This document shows, piece after piece, positions 41,510 through 51,260 of a stretch of 64,000 bases of DNA. The DNA is from Streptomyces sp. SLBN-118 (GTDB lineage: Bacteria; Actinomycetota; Actinomycetes; Streptomycetales; Streptomycetaceae): NCBI RefSeq assembly GCF_006715635.1, contig NZ_VFNP01000002.1, positions 372,001 through 436,000 on the forward strand. The letters run 5' to 3'. The number at the start of each line of letters is the position of its first letter. Position 1 is the first letter of the stretch. The translations under genes and the position numbers were made by a program. A model generated the notes under the pieces. It was not told the DNA's origin, searched no databases, and worked only from the letters and a program-made list of their open reading frames with translations.

Positions 41510-42163
41510 TCATTGGGGCCTTTCCGCCCGGATCACCACCAGCTCTTCCTTGTCCCCGTCAGGCCCCAGCAGGCCCATGTGGCGCAGCCAGGACCGACGG
41601 GACCGCAGCACGGGGCCGAACGTCACGAAACGGCGCTCGGTCACCATGGCCCTCAGGCCGGCTGAGCGCAGACGCTCCAGAGTGCGCGCTTCGCCGCTCA
41701 GCGCGGAGTGCACCACGAGCAGCACCCCGCCTTGCCGGAGCAGTGGCGGTGCCTCCGCGCAGATCCGATCGAGGATCAGCCGGCCGTCGCTGCCGCCCTC
41801 CCATGCCCGCGCGGGGCCTCGGCGGGGCTGAGCCACCGCTGGGCTCGGCACATAGGGCGGGTTGGTCACGATGAGGTCGAAGGTGCGGCCCGCGACGGGT
41901 GCCGTGAGGTCGCCGCGCAGCACCCTCACCCGTTTCCCAGCCAGGGTTGCGTTGAGACGTGCCGTCCACACGGCGCGGCGTGAGATGTCCACCGCTGTGA
42001 CTTGCGCTCCTCGCAACGCAGCGGCCAGCGCCAGTGCTCCGGTGCCTGTGCCGACATCGAGGACCTGGGCCCGGGGCGGCAGTACCTCGTCCTGAAGGGA
42101 CCCAGCCAGCAGCGCTGTGTCGTCCTGCGGGGCGTACACGCCCGGCGGGACTACGAACGTCAT
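41510..42163 (-). CDS. HemK2/MTQ2-type SAM-dependent methyltransferase
   Basis: A 217-residue class I methyltransferase. Motif I is VLDVGTGTGALALAAAL, the Asp of VTAVDISRRAV follows, and the catalytic NPPY is in IVTNPPYVPSPAV. NPPY enzymes methylate a Gln or Asn side-chain amide in proteins, or N6 of adenine. The length and start MTFVVPPGVYAPQDDTALLA match the HemK2/Mtq2 group. The ATG overlaps the stop of the haem-oxygenase-like gene, so the two are made together. Confidence 0.88.
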   Translation of the reverse strand: MTFVVPPGVYAPQDDTALLAGSLQDEVLPPRAQVLDVGTGTGALALAAALRGAQVTAVDISRRAVWTARLNATLAGKRVRVLRGDLTAPVAGRTFDLIVTNPPYVPSPAVAQPRRGPARAWEGGSDGRLILDRICAEAPPLLRQGGVLLVVHSALSGEARTLERLRSAGLRAMVTERRFVTFGPVLRSRRSWLRHMGLLGPDGDKEELVVIRAERPQ

Positions 42164-43203
42164 GATCCTTCAGCCTGTCCACTCACGTACAGTGACGTCC
42201 TGCCGTCCCGCCACGCATCGAGAAGATGGCTGCTGAGAAGGTCCTCGAGGTGAACGGTCGCATCGATACCGAAGGCGATGTCGGCTTCCAGATGAGGCTC
42301 CGTCTCCAGGAGTCCGCCGATGACCTCACGCCGGACGATCTGCTCATGTACGGCGTCGGCCTCGACATGCTCGCTGTAGAAGAACTCCGCCGCAGGCCCG
42401 GCCCCGGTGCGACGCATGGCGTGGGCCAGCCGCCGGGATCCAGGGGACGACGTGACCTCGACGGCCGCGAAGTGTCCGACCAGGCATCCGCGCAGCGCCC
42501 GGTGCAGCCCGAAAAGCGACATCAGGTTCACCGTGGCCAGCATGGGTGCCCCAGCGGCATCGACGTAGTGGCCGTAGGTGGCATCGAGACCCAGGTCCCT
42601 CATGAGGTCGGCAAAGAGCTGCGCATGCACTCGCTCCGCCCGTCCGCCGCCGTATTCGTCGAATTCCACTGCTGCCATCCCGGCTTTGGCGCGCCCCCAG
42701 AGTCGGGGCAGGACCCAGACCTGCGGATCGGCCTCCTTCAGGTGGTAGACGGATCGCAGTGCGGCGAACTCGTTCAGCTGCCACAGCTCTCCCTTGTCCC
42801 GGAGGAAGTGAGAGACGCTGGTGCCCTGCAAGGGCTCCACAAGGAGCCCCGCCAGAGCGGCATCCACGGTTTCGTGGCGCCCGGCGTCCTTCCGCAAGGT
42901 GGTGAGAAACTGGTTCTCGAGGCGGCTGCGCAGGCTCAGCAGCGCAGGATCCCACTCGAAGGACGGGCTGACCCCCGCGAACCCGCGGTAGTGGAGTTCG
43001 TAGCAGACATAGAGAGCCAGTTGAAGATCGTCCCCGTAGGGGTCCAGGTCTTCGGGCAGCACATCCGTGGCGGATGGCAGCGAGCCCTCTCCGCCGAGGA
43101 AGTCAATCACCGCTGCCGAGAGTTCCCCACGGCCCTGCGGCAGCGCCGGACCCTGCCTGTCGATGTCCATTGGACCCTGCCTGTCGATGCCCATTTCGGT
43201 CAT
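42160..43203 (-). CDS. iron-containing redox enzyme, haem-oxygenase-like fold
   Basis: A 347-residue protein of the haem-oxygenase-like iron enzyme family (HDO type). The helical core has FEWDPALLSLRSRLENQFL, then LWQLNEFAALRSVYHLKEAD, EFDEYGGGRAERVHAQLF and EFFYSEHVEADAVHEQIV. The Glu/His/Asp of DEYGGG, EHVEADAVHE and similar segments are the expected metal ligands. Family members oxidise amino-acid-derived substrates. The N-terminus repeats IDRQGP twice. The start is uncertain: I take ATG 43203, ahead of the divergent ATP-grasp gene. Confidence 0.83.
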   Translation of the reverse strand: MTEMGIDRQGPMDIDRQGPALPQGRGELSAAVIDFLGGEGSLPSATDVLPEDLDPYGDDLQLALYVCYELHYRGFAGVSPSFEWDPALLSLRSRLENQFLTTLRKDAGRHETVDAALAGLLVEPLQGTSVSHFLRDKGELWQLNEFAALRSVYHLKEADPQVWVLPRLWGRAKAGMAAVEFDEYGGGRAERVHAQLFADLMRDLGLDATYGHYVDAAGAPMLATVNLMSLFGLHRALRGCLVGHFAAVEVTSSPGSRRLAHAMRRTGAGPAAEFFYSEHVEADAVHEQIVRREVIGGLLETEPHLEADIAFGIDATVHLEDLLSSHLLDAWRDGRTSLYVSGQAEGS

Positions 43204-43309
43204 ATCGCACGTGTACCCCGTCCACGCCCTGCCACCGATCGATCCGCTGTTCCCGCAGTCGCGATTCCGGCAGGTGCGACCCCGGCCCCGCTCGGGTAGG
43301 CATGGCACG

Positions 43310-44581
43310 GTGGAGCTGCACCGCAGTGCGCTGATCATTTACGCGAACTTCCACTCCGACATGGCAGTGGAGGTAACCACTCACGACGTACTGAGCCGGT
43401 GGGCCGAGCAGGCTCCGCGCAAGATCTGGCTGATGCGGCCCGGCGACGTACTTGTCACGCCCGTCTCTCTCAGCCCCGCATTCAGGCGATACGCGGCCGA
43501 GTTGCTGCGCGTGCCGGCCGACTCCGTCACCGTGGTCACGGTGCCCCCTGTGCGCGGAGTTCCCATGGCGGAGGCCGTGCGCCGGGCCGGGCTGATGGAC
43601 ATGCTTGATGCACTCACCGCCGAGCGGCCCGGGATTCAGCTGCTCCCCGTCGCCTTGGACACCTCCACCGTCGACTTTGCGGCGCGGCTCGGCGTACCGG
43701 TGGCTCCGTACGGGCCGGAGGGACCGACGGCGAGCGCCGTGGAGGCCGCGTACCGCCTCAATACGAAAAGCGGCTTCCGTGCCGTCGCCGATGGTCTGGG
43801 CATACGGCTGGCGCCCGGAGAGGTCTGCGGCGGCAAGAACCTCTCGCGGACCGTCGGCGCCGTGCTGGCTCGCTATGAGCGGGTCGTGGTCAAGCCGGAC
43901 CGCTCCGCCGGCGGATACGGGCTGAGGTTCGTCTCTCGTACGGACCCGGTGCCCGCCGCCGGGGAGCAGGCAGGCACATGGGTGGTGGAGCAGCGCCTCG
44001 ACACCGTCCAGGCCGTCAGCGTCCAGATGGAGGCGCTCCCCGCGGGACCTCGCGTGCTGTTCAGCGGCGAGATGCGTACGACGACCGGCTCCTTCGTGGG
44101 CTATGTCTCGCCCCTGGAGGACCGGGCGGGCACGTCCGTGAAGGAGCTGGAGCACTGGGGCTCGGCGCTCGGACACCATCTGACCGGGCACGGGTACGTC
44201 GGCCCGTACGGAATCGACGCGGTCCTGGCCTCCGACGGCAGGCTGTACGCCACGGAGAGCAATGTCCGCAGGACCGCGACCATCACGCCGGGGTTCATGG
44301 TCGATCGGCTCAGCCGAACCGGGAAGATCAGCGACCCGGCCTGGCTCCTGGGAAGGGGGCGGTCGCGGGCACAGCACAGCTTCGCCGGCGCGGTCAGGCT
44401 GCTGCGGGCAGAAGATCTGGCCTGGGAATCGAGCCGCGGGGAAGGCGTCGTGCTGTATGCGGACGTTCCTGCCGACAGGCGGACCTGGCGCTATGCCGTG
44501 ATCGGAGCCGACCGCGCGAGAGTGACGGAATTCGAGGCGGCCTTGCGAGACGTCATGAAACTCGAAGTCATCCTGGCGTGA
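43310..44581 (+). CDS. ATP-grasp family ligase (PGM1-like, with pre-ATP-grasp domain)
   Basis: A 423-residue protein. Residues 1-150 are a pre-ATP-grasp domain (RSALIIYANFHSDMAVEVTT; WLMRPGDVLVTPVSLSP). The ATP-grasp core follows with YERVVVKPDRSAGGYGLRFV, WVVEQRL, LFSGEMRTT and YATESNVRRTATITP. The C-terminal 80 residues resemble the PGM1-type tail (GVVLYADVPADRRTWRYAVI). PGM1 of pheganomycin biosynthesis joins amino acids or peptides; the same chemistry is possible here. The GTG at 43310 starts the conserved part. It is divergent from the haem-oxygenase-like enzyme. Confidence 0.8.
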   Translation: MELHRSALIIYANFHSDMAVEVTTHDVLSRWAEQAPRKIWLMRPGDVLVTPVSLSPAFRRYAAELLRVPADSVTVVTVPPVRGVPMAEAVRRAGLMDMLDALTAERPGIQLLPVALDTSTVDFAARLGVPVAPYGPEGPTASAVEAAYRLNTKSGFRAVADGLGIRLAPGEVCGGKNLSRTVGAVLARYERVVVKPDRSAGGYGLRFVSRTDPVPAAGEQAGTWVVEQRLDTVQAVSVQMEALPAGPRVLFSGEMRTTTGSFVGYVSPLEDRAGTSVKELEHWGSALGHHLTGHGYVGPYGIDAVLASDGRLYATESNVRRTATITPGFMVDRLSRTGKISDPAWLLGRGRSRAQHSFAGAVRLLRAEDLAWESSRGEGVVLYADVPADRRTWRYAVIGADRARVTEFEAALRDVMKLEVILA

Positions 44582-44689
44582 CCCGGACGCGCCGCCTTAC
44601 GTCCTGAGCAGGGAAAGTGCCCGCAAAGCGCCCCCGGACGGGGGATTCAATTCCATCCGAGGCCAGTGGCATCACGCAGTCACGACCCC

Positions 44690-44902
44690 TCACTTGTGCC
44701 TGCGCATCTTCCCCTTGAATTCCTCCGCCGTACCCTTGACCTTGTCTGCCATCTCCCCCACGGCCCGGCGCGCCTTCCCCTCGATACGGTCGCCCGTCCC
44801 CTTCACGCGCAGGTCGTCCCGCCCCGTTGCTCGCCCGAACTTTTGCTTGGCCTTGCCCACTGTCTCCTGGGCCCTGCCGCGAATTCTCTTAGCCTCAGCC
44901 AC
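44690..44902 (-). CDS. CsbD family stress protein
   Basis: A 70-residue CsbD-like protein, VAEAKRIRGRAQETVGKAKQ followed by KGTGDRIEGKARRAVGEMAD. It has the same length and upstream pattern (GAGGAGCTGATCCGC) as the copy at 24748-24960, which uses ATG where this one uses GTG. The two are clear paralogues. Confidence 0.82.
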   Translation of the reverse strand: MAEAKRIRGRAQETVGKAKQKFGRATGRDDLRVKGTGDRIEGKARRAVGEMADKVKGTAEEFKGKMRRHK

Positions 44903-45208
44903 GCGGATCAGCTCCTCGACCGAGTAACGGTCCTTTCCGTTACCTTGTGCGACTACCTCGATCGGGACGTGGCAAACGTCATTCACGAGCGGCGCTGACG
45001 CCTTCCCGCGCGCCGGAGGCAAGGGCCGGGACGGTTTCCCGGCAATCGTGCGGGTAACCGCTGAGCGTCGGTTTGCGGCGCACCCCGGGCGGGCGCACGG
45101 TGAACAGGGCACCGAGGCTCCCTGCCGCATCGGGGAGGACAGCCGTCCTGATGATCAAAGGCGAGGAGAAGCGTCGCACCGCAGCGGGCGGGACGAGAGG
45201 CGGTAGCC

Positions 45209-45913
45209 ATGGACAGAGCACCTGCCGAGCGAGGCGAGCGGGACTACGACGCCACGCCCTTCCTGCCCGGCGGACGCGCGGGCTTGCCAGGTCTTCGGAG
45301 AGCTGCGGCCGACTGCCGTGGATGCCCCCTCTACCAGAACGCGACACAAACAGTCTTCGGCGAGGGCGATGTCTCCGCGCGCGTGCTTCTGCTCGGGGAG
45401 CAGCCCGGAGACCAGGAGGACCGGCAGGGCAGGCCGTTCGTCGGCCCGGCGGGCAAGGTTCTTGCCAGGGCCCTCGCGGATGCGGGCATCGACCCCGGAG
45501 AGGCGTACACCACCAATACGGTCAAGCACTTCAAGTTCACGCTCCCCGAAGGCCGTAAACGCCGCATCCACAAAGCCCCGGACCTGCGGGAGATGACGGC
45601 ATGCCGGCCATGGCTCCTCGCAGAACTGCGGGTTGTGGCACCGGAGTTGGTCGTGGCACTCGGCTCGACCGCGGGCAAGGCACTGCTCGGATCGACGTTC
45701 CGGGTGACCCAGCAGCGGGGCGCACTGCTGCCGTGGCCCACCCTTGACGAGCACGGTGAGGCCGACGAGGGGATTCGAGGCCTGGTGGCCACGATCCATC
45801 CTTCCGCCGTGCTGCGCGCCGACGACCGAGAGTCGGTCTACCAGGGCCTCGTCTCGGATCTGCGCGTCGTTGCGGAGGTTCTGGACGGCCGGGGAGGTAC
45901 CCAGGTCTTATGA
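45209..45913 (+). CDS. UdgX family uracil-DNA binding/glycosylase protein
   Basis: A 234-residue UdgX. It has [20 protein letters not shown] (family 4/5-type motif A), the UdgX-specific loop KRRIHK at 117-122 with His121, and HPSAVLRA near the end. In mycobacterial UdgX the loop His forms a covalent bond with the sugar after uracil excision and the protein stays attached to DNA. Cys36 and Cys39 (CRGC) and Cys132 are probable Fe-S ligands. The stop overlaps the next gene's start by 4 bases. Confidence 0.9.
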   Translation: MDRAPAERGERDYDATPFLPGGRAGLPGLRRAAADCRGCPLYQNATQTVFGEGDVSARVLLLGEQPGDQEDRQGRPFVGPAGKVLARALADAGIDPGEAYTTNTVKHFKFTLPEGRKRRIHKAPDLREMTACRPWLLAELRVVAPELVVALGSTAGKALLGSTFRVTQQRGALLPWPTLDEHGEADEGIRGLVATIHPSAVLRADDRESVYQGLVSDLRVVAEVLDGRGGTQVL

Positions 45914-46278
45914 CATTTCAACATCCTGCCGATCGCGGAGGCCGGGGGCGGGGGCGATTCGAACGGCTGGCCGAGGCCGTTTCGAGGTTCACCAGCTCCC
46001 CGGCATTCTTCCTGTTCTGTCTGGCCCTCGTCGCCGGTGTTACGGCTGTGCACACCGCCGGGCTTGACCTGGGATGGCAACTGTTCGCCCACGGTTGGAT
46101 GACGGCGGTGACGCTCCTCCTCGTGGCCCTGCTGAAGAACTCGGAGCTGCGGGCCGAGCGCGCGATCCAGCGGAAGCTGGACGCCATCGCGGCGGCCCTG
46201 CTCGAACAGCAAGAGGGCAAGCGCGGAAAGGCACACGCCGACCTTGAGGCCGCGATCCGGATGGAGGAGGAGACCTGA
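45910..46278 (+). CDS. low-affinity iron permease-like membrane protein
   Basis: A 122-residue protein with two membrane helices: FTSSPAFFLFCLALVAGVTA and WMTAVTLLLVALLKNSELRA, and a charged C-terminal helix AERAIQRKLDAIAAALLEQQ. The FERLAEAVSRFTSSPAFFLF start and the RAxxAIQxKLD stretch match the iron_permease (PF04120-type) family. Members are named after a yeast transporter, but bacterial ones are unproven. It overlaps the UdgX stop as ATGA. Confidence 0.78.
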   Translation: MTFQHPADRGGRGRGRFERLAEAVSRFTSSPAFFLFCLALVAGVTAVHTAGLDLGWQLFAHGWMTAVTLLLVALLKNSELRAERAIQRKLDAIAAALLEQQEGKRGKAHADLEAAIRMEEET

Positions 46279-46471
46279 GCGCCCCTTCGCACAGGCGGGA
46301 TGGGAAGGCCGCACGCCCCGATCCCCACCCCCGACGCAGCTCATGCCCTCCACGCCGGTGAACTGACGAAATTCGAGGCTTCCCCGCCAGTCGCACACGC
46401 CATCCATGATGCAAGGCTCCACCATCAATTCCGAAGCCGGAATGTGCTGTATCAGGGCGGACGGGGAAACG

Positions 46472-48187
46472 ATGTCGCAGGACCAGCAGGAAGCCATCTC
46501 GACCGAGGCGGCAGTCAGTAATCGGCGGATCAGTGCCGGCGTCCGGCTGTTGGGCTGGCTGACGACCACGGACCACAAGGTCATCGGCAATCTCTATATG
46601 GTCACCGCTTTCGGCTTCTTTCTGCTGGCCGGGCTGCTGGCGATGCTGATGCGCGCGGAACTGGCCCGCCCCGGTCTGCAGATCGTCAGCGCCGATCAGT
46701 ACAACCAGCTGTTCACCGTGCACGGCACCATCATGATGCTGTTGTTCGCGACGCCGATGTTCGCGGGGTTCGCGAACGCCGTGATGCCGCTGCAGATCGG
46801 CTCACCCGACGTCGCTTTTCCCCGTCTCAACGCGCTCACGTACTGGCTCTTCCTGTTCGGCGGACTGATCATCGTGTCGGGATTCATCGTCCCGGGCGGC
46901 GCAGCAGCCTTCGGGTGGTTCGCCTATGCCCCCCTGAACAGCGCCGTGTTCTCACCGGGCGCCGGCGGTGACCTGTGGACGATGGGCCTGGTTCTCTCCG
47001 GGATCAGCACGACGCTGGGAGCGGTGAACTTCGTCGCGACCATCGTCTGTCTGCGCGCTCCCGGGATGACGATGTTCCGGATGCCGATCTTCACATGGAA
47101 CGTACTCTTCACATCAATTCTGGCATTGCAGGCTTTCCCGGTGCTCGCTGCCGCACTGCTCGCGCTCGAAGCAGACAGGAAGTTCGGGACCCATATCTAC
47201 GATTCCGCCAACGGCGGCGCGCTGCTGTGGCAGCACCTGTTCTGGTTCTTCGGCCACCCAGAGGTCTACATCGTCGCCCTGCCGTTCTTCGGGGTGGTGA
47301 GCGAGATCATTCCGGTGTTCAGCCGGAAACCGATGTTCGGATACGTCGGCATGGTCGGTGCCACAATCGCCATCACCATGCTTTCGGCGGTCGTGTGGGC
47401 CCACCACATGTTCGCCACGGGAGCGGTTCTGCTGCCGTTCTTCTCGGCCATGTCGTTCATCATCGCCGTGCCCACAGGAGTCAAGTTCTTCAACTGGATC
47501 GGCACGATGTGGCGCGGAAGCGTCTCGTTCGAGACTCCCATGCTGTGGTCGCTGGGATTCCTCGTCACCTTCCTGCTCGGCGGCCTCAGTGGTGTGCTGA
47601 TCGCCTCTCCCCCGCTGGACTTCCAACTCACCGACTCGTACTTCATCGTGGCCCACCTCCATTACGTGCTCTTCGGAACGGTGGTCTTCGCGATGTTTGC
47701 CGGTTTCTATTTCTGGTGGCCCAAGTGGACCGGACGGATGCTCGACGAACGCCTCGGGCGAATTCACTTCTGGACTCTGTTCGTCGGCTTCCAGACCACA
47801 TTCCTCGTCCAGCACTGGCTGGGAGAGAGCGGAATGCCGCGACGTTACGCCGACTACCTTGCGGCGGACGGCTTCACCCTCCTCAACACGATCTCCTCGA
47901 TCGGCTCGTTTCTGCTGGGCCTGTCGACGTTTCCCTTCCTGTTCAACGTGTGGCGCACCACTCGCCACGCGCCGAAGGTCGAGGTGGATGACCCCTGGGG
48001 GTTCGGTAGGTCGATGGAGTGGGCGACCTCATGTCCACCACCGCGCCACAACTTCACGGCTCTGCCGCGCGTACGCTCCGATTCCCCGGCATTCGACATC
48101 AACCACCCCGCTGCAACGGTAGGACCACCGATCCGCAGAGATGGCACCACACCGACGCGGGACGCGTGGGGGGACACGAGCGCATGA
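46472..48187 (+). CDS. ctaD: cytochrome c oxidase subunit I
   Basis: A 571-residue aa3-type oxidase subunit I with twelve membrane helices. Haem and copper ligands are visible: [11 protein letters not shown] (haem a His), [15 protein letters not shown] (CuB His, cross-linked Tyr and the D-channel Glu), [10 protein letters not shown] (CuB His pair) and [11 protein letters not shown] (haem a3 and haem a). The K-channel residues are in [14 protein letters not shown] 46472 follows GGGGA. No ctaC (subunit II) or ctaE (subunit III) gene is nearby, so this looks like an extra copy that must use partners coded elsewhere. ctaF overlaps its stop. Confidence 0.94.
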   Translation: MSQDQQEAISTEAAVSNRRISAGVRLLGWLTTTDHKVIGNLYMVTAFGFFLLAGLLAMLMRAELARPGLQIVSADQYNQLFTVHGTIMMLLFATPMFAGFANAVMPLQIGSPDVAFPRLNALTYWLFLFGGLIIVSGFIVPGGAAAFGWFAYAPLNSAVFSPGAGGDLWTMGLVLSGISTTLGAVNFVATIVCLRAPGMTMFRMPIFTWNVLFTSILALQAFPVLAAALLALEADRKFGTHIYDSANGGALLWQHLFWFFGHPEVYIVALPFFGVVSEIIPVFSRKPMFGYVGMVGATIAITMLSAVVWAHHMFATGAVLLPFFSAMSFIIAVPTGVKFFNWIGTMWRGSVSFETPMLWSLGFLVTFLLGGLSGVLIASPPLDFQLTDSYFIVAHLHYVLFGTVVFAMFAGFYFWWPKWTGRMLDERLGRIHFWTLFVGFQTTFLVQHWLGESGMPRRYADYLAADGFTLLNTISSIGSFLLGLSTFPFLFNVWRTTRHAPKVEVDDPWGFGRSMEWATSCPPPRHNFTALPRVRSDSPAFDINHPAATVGPPIRRDGTTPTRDAWGDTSA

Positions 48188-48573
48188 AGACCGAGGCCAT
48201 CCTCTTCGCCGGGGTCGCGGCGTTCTTTCTCGTAACCGATGTTCTGTACGCCGCGTGGTCCAAGGATCCCGCCGGCACGGCTGCGCTCACCGTCGCTTTC
48301 CTCATGGCACTTCTCGTGTCGTTCGTCTTCGCCACGAACTACCGCAGGAAGGGACTGCGCCCCGAAGACCGAAACGAGGGAGAGGTACATGAGCGGGCCG
48401 GGCCGGTGGACTTCTTTCCTCCGCACAGCGCCTGGCCGGTGCTGATCGCGACCGGCGTGGCCGTAGGCGCTCTCGGAACGGTCTTTGGACTGTGGCTCTT
48501 CCTGATCGGGCTGGGCGTGGTCCTGGCGGGAGTGTGCGGAATGGTGTTCCAGTTCTCGCGGCCACCGCTCTGA
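48184..48573 (+). CDS. ctaF: cytochrome c oxidase subunit IV
   Basis: A 129-residue actinobacterial subunit IV. It has four membrane helices: [40 protein letters not shown] and two at the end. The middle contains [14 protein letters not shown] and [11 protein letters not shown], typical of CtaF. ATG 48184 overlaps the ctaD stop. Confidence 0.92.
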   Translation: MKTEAILFAGVAAFFLVTDVLYAAWSKDPAGTAALTVAFLMALLVSFVFATNYRRKGLRPEDRNEGEVHERAGPVDFFPPHSAWPVLIATGVAVGALGTVFGLWLFLIGLGVVLAGVCGMVFQFSRPPL

Positions 48574-48604
48574 GACAACCGCCGCGCAGCGAACAGCCGA
48601 AACC

Positions 48605-50242
48605 TCACTCCTGGCCTTCACCGAGGCGCTCAGGTGGAGCAGTCCGCTCCGCGATGGCGGACTGCTGCTCCCGCGTCGCCGGCAGATCGACACGGTCGCC
48701 GTAGTACCAGTTGCTCAGAGCCGTTCTCAGGCGCAGCCGACGCGAGAGAGGGCCTTCCGCGGGCAGCTGAAGAGGCATCGGGACCTCGCGTACCAGGAGA
48801 CGATGGCGGGTGGCCTTGCTGATGCCTCGGTGCCCCTCCTGGAGTCCGCCGTAGGGAGACTGGGTCACTTGACCGGTCTCCTCCCCCTTTGTCAGCCGAC
48901 CACGGTCCCGCATCTGAAGGGCGAGGCAGATGCGTTTGGTCACAGCGAATGCCACGAGCGGTGCGACCACCAGCGCGATCCGGAGAATCCAGGTCATGGC
49001 GTTGACGGAAACTCGGAAGGACAAGGCGATCACGTCGTTGCCCCCGGCCGTCAGAAGAACGGCGTAGAAGACGATGGCCGCCACGCCGAGTCCGGTGCGG
49101 GCCGGGCGGTTGCGTGGCCGATCGCACAAATGGTGTTCGCTGCGGTCGCCCGTCACCCACTTTTCGAAGAAGGGGTACAGGAACAGGAGGGTGAACACGA
49201 CGCCGGGCAACGCCACTGCCGGAATGAAGACATTCCACATGATCGTGTGTCCCGCGATGTTCGTCTCCCAGGGCGGCATGAGCCGCATCGCGCCTTCCAG
49301 GAATCCGACATACCAGTCCGGCTGCGCATCACCGGAAACCTGGTCGGCGCGGTAAGGACCGTAGTTCCACACGGGGTTGATCTGAGCCAGAGCTCCCATG
49401 AGGGCCAGGACGCCGAAGATCATCAGGAAGAAGCCGGTCGTCTTCGCCGTGAACTGGGGAAACATCGGCATGCCCACGGCATTTCGGTTGGTCCTGCCCT
49501 GAGCAGCCCAGTGCGTGTGCTTGAGATACACGATCAGGATGAGGTGAGCGGTGATCAGGGCCACAAGGAGGCCAGGCACGAGCAGCACATGGACGATGTA
49601 CAGGCGGGGGATGATGATGTGCCCCGGGAACTCCCCTCCGAATACGAACATCTCCAGCTCTGTGCCGACGAACGGGATGGATCCCACGATCGTGGCCGCT
49701 GTCCTGAGACCGGTGCCCGACAGCAGGTCGTCGGGCAGGGAGTAGCCCGCGAACCCTTCGAGGAGCGCGAGGACGAACAGCGATACACCAATGATCCAAT
49801 TGACCTCTCTCGGCTTGCGGAAGGCCCCCGTGAACAGGATCCGCAGCATATGAACGGCGATGGCCGCAAGGAACACCAGCGCTGTCCAGTGGTGGATCTG
49901 ACGGATCAGCAGGCCTCCGCGCACGGCGAAGCTGATGTTCAGGGTGGTCGTGTACGCCTGCGTCATTCTCTGGCCGTACAGGGGCTCATAGGGACCGGTG
50001 TACGTGGCCTCCACCATGCTCGGGTCGAAGAAGAGCGTGAGGTAGGTGCCGGTCAGGAGCAGTACCACAAAGGAGTACAGGGCCACTTCGCCGAGCAGGA
50101 AGGACCAGTGGTCGGGATAGGCCTTGCGCAGCAATTGCCGGGCGAGCTCGCTGAGGGGCAGCCGACCGTCCGCCGCGTCGAATCCGCGGACGGCCGCATC
50201 CTCGGCCTTGGCCTTCAATTGCGCCTTGCGCTTTTGGAGCAT
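48605..50242 (-). CDS. qcrB: cytochrome bc1 complex cytochrome b subunit
   Basis: A 545-residue QcrB of the actinobacterial bcc complex. Haem b ligands are in RQIHHWTALVFLAAIAVHML and in the second pair VHVLLVPGLLV with ITAHLILIVYLKHTH. The quinol-site motif PEWY appears as PDWYVGFLEG. The C-terminal 110 residues are a soluble tail typical of actinobacteria. ATG 50242 follows GGGAG. It faces ctaF convergently with 31 bases between. Neither qcrA (Rieske) nor qcrC is present. Confidence 0.93.
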   Translation of the reverse strand: MLQKRKAQLKAKAEDAAVRGFDAADGRLPLSELARQLLRKAYPDHWSFLLGEVALYSFVVLLLTGTYLTLFFDPSMVEATYTGPYEPLYGQRMTQAYTTTLNISFAVRGGLLIRQIHHWTALVFLAAIAVHMLRILFTGAFRKPREVNWIIGVSLFVLALLEGFAGYSLPDDLLSGTGLRTAATIVGSIPFVGTELEMFVFGGEFPGHIIIPRLYIVHVLLVPGLLVALITAHLILIVYLKHTHWAAQGRTNRNAVGMPMFPQFTAKTTGFFLMIFGVLALMGALAQINPVWNYGPYRADQVSGDAQPDWYVGFLEGAMRLMPPWETNIAGHTIMWNVFIPAVALPGVVFTLLFLYPFFEKWVTGDRSEHHLCDRPRNRPARTGLGVAAIVFYAVLLTAGGNDVIALSFRVSVNAMTWILRIALVVAPLVAFAVTKRICLALQMRDRGRLTKGEETGQVTQSPYGGLQEGHRGISKATRHRLLVREVPMPLQLPAEGPLSRRLRLRTALSNWYYGDRVDLPATREQQSAIAERTAPPERLGEGQE

Positions 50243-50692
50243 GCACCACTCTCCCGGCGTTCCTGTGCCACGCTTCCCGCTTGCGTTGGTACATGGGTAA
50301 CACCCAGTGCACGCAATCATTCGTGTCGACGCACGGAGCCCACGGCCGGATACGTCGGTTGCCTTGGGACCGGTACGTCGCCAGAGCGCGGAAAGCAGAC
50401 CTGGCGACCTGAGGGCGGCGCCCCGGACACGCGTAGCCGGGCAAATGGAGGGTACTCAGCGCGGGTCGGCCGGGTGCTTAACCCAGAAGTCCCCGCTGGA
50501 TGCCCGGGAGCAGTTCGGCGTGTGGGGCGGGCTCGGCGAGAAGGAGCGCCGGGCGATATTCGGGCTCGTGGGAGGGGGCCCGCACGCCGGAAACCCGGAA
50601 CCCACGGGGCAGTCGGCCTCGTATGAACACACTCACCGACGACAGCAAGAGCACACCGTGTGCGCAGAATGGCTGCGGGTAGGCGAGGGCGT
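50243..50692. other. intergenic stretch, no gene seen
   Basis: About 450 bases between qcrB and the VOC gene. Open frames exist on both strands but lack domains and ribosome sites. It should carry the qcrB promoter on its left side. I see no notable repeat. Confidence 0.45.
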
Positions 50693-51109
50693 ATGACAGT
50701 CAAGAAGACAAGTGTCCTCGTACTGGACTGCGCCGAACCGATGGAGCTGGCGGAGTTCTATGCCGGCCTGCTCCAGGCGGAGATCCATACCGGGAGCGAC
50801 GCCGACTTCCTGGAGCTCATCGGCCAGGACGGAGTTCATCTGGCCATCCGCAGGGATTACGGATACGCGCCGCCGAGCTGGCCGCGCCCGGAGGACTCCC
50901 AGCAGGCTCACCTGCGCATCCTGGTGGACCGTGGCGACATGGACGAGGCCGAACGCGAGGCGATAAGCCTGGGAGCCAGGCCCGTGGACACCAAGGACAA
51001 CAGCGGCCCGCGCGACGTACGGATCTACTCCGACCCGGCCGGGCACAGCTTCTCGCTCGCAGTGTCCCCGCAGCGGCGGGCTGCTCGGCCGCGCACGAGT
51101 TCCCTGTAG
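50693..51109 (+). CDS. VOC family protein (glyoxalase/bleomycin-resistance fold)
   Basis: A 138-residue VOC-superfamily protein with two beta-alpha-beta-beta-beta modules. The first half reads TSVLVLDCAEPMELAEFYAG and the second QQAHLRILVDRGDMDEAERE, ending RIYSDPAGHSFSLAV. The DPAGHxFxL end is typical of actinobacterial members of unknown substrate. ATG 50693 is where homology begins; an upstream extension is unlikely. Confidence 0.82.
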   Translation: MTVKKTSVLVLDCAEPMELAEFYAGLLQAEIHTGSDADFLELIGQDGVHLAIRRDYGYAPPSWPRPEDSQQAHLRILVDRGDMDEAEREAISLGARPVDTKDNSGPRDVRIYSDPAGHSFSLAVSPQRRAARPRTSSL

Positions 51110-51260
51110 GCCACGACCGTCGAAACGGATACGGGCGCAACCGGCTGAGCCACAAGTGGGCCGCCTGGGCTCCCAGCGGAACTCTGCACACGGGCGATTC
51201 CCCCGGCCGTGCCTGTCAGCGCCGCCGGGTGGACGGCGGCGCTGCCAGCACGGCCACTCG

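Noticed and set aside
48803..50626. A 607-codon open frame on the plus strand
   Set aside because: It is antisense to qcrB, whose haem-ligand motifs are clear on the other strand.
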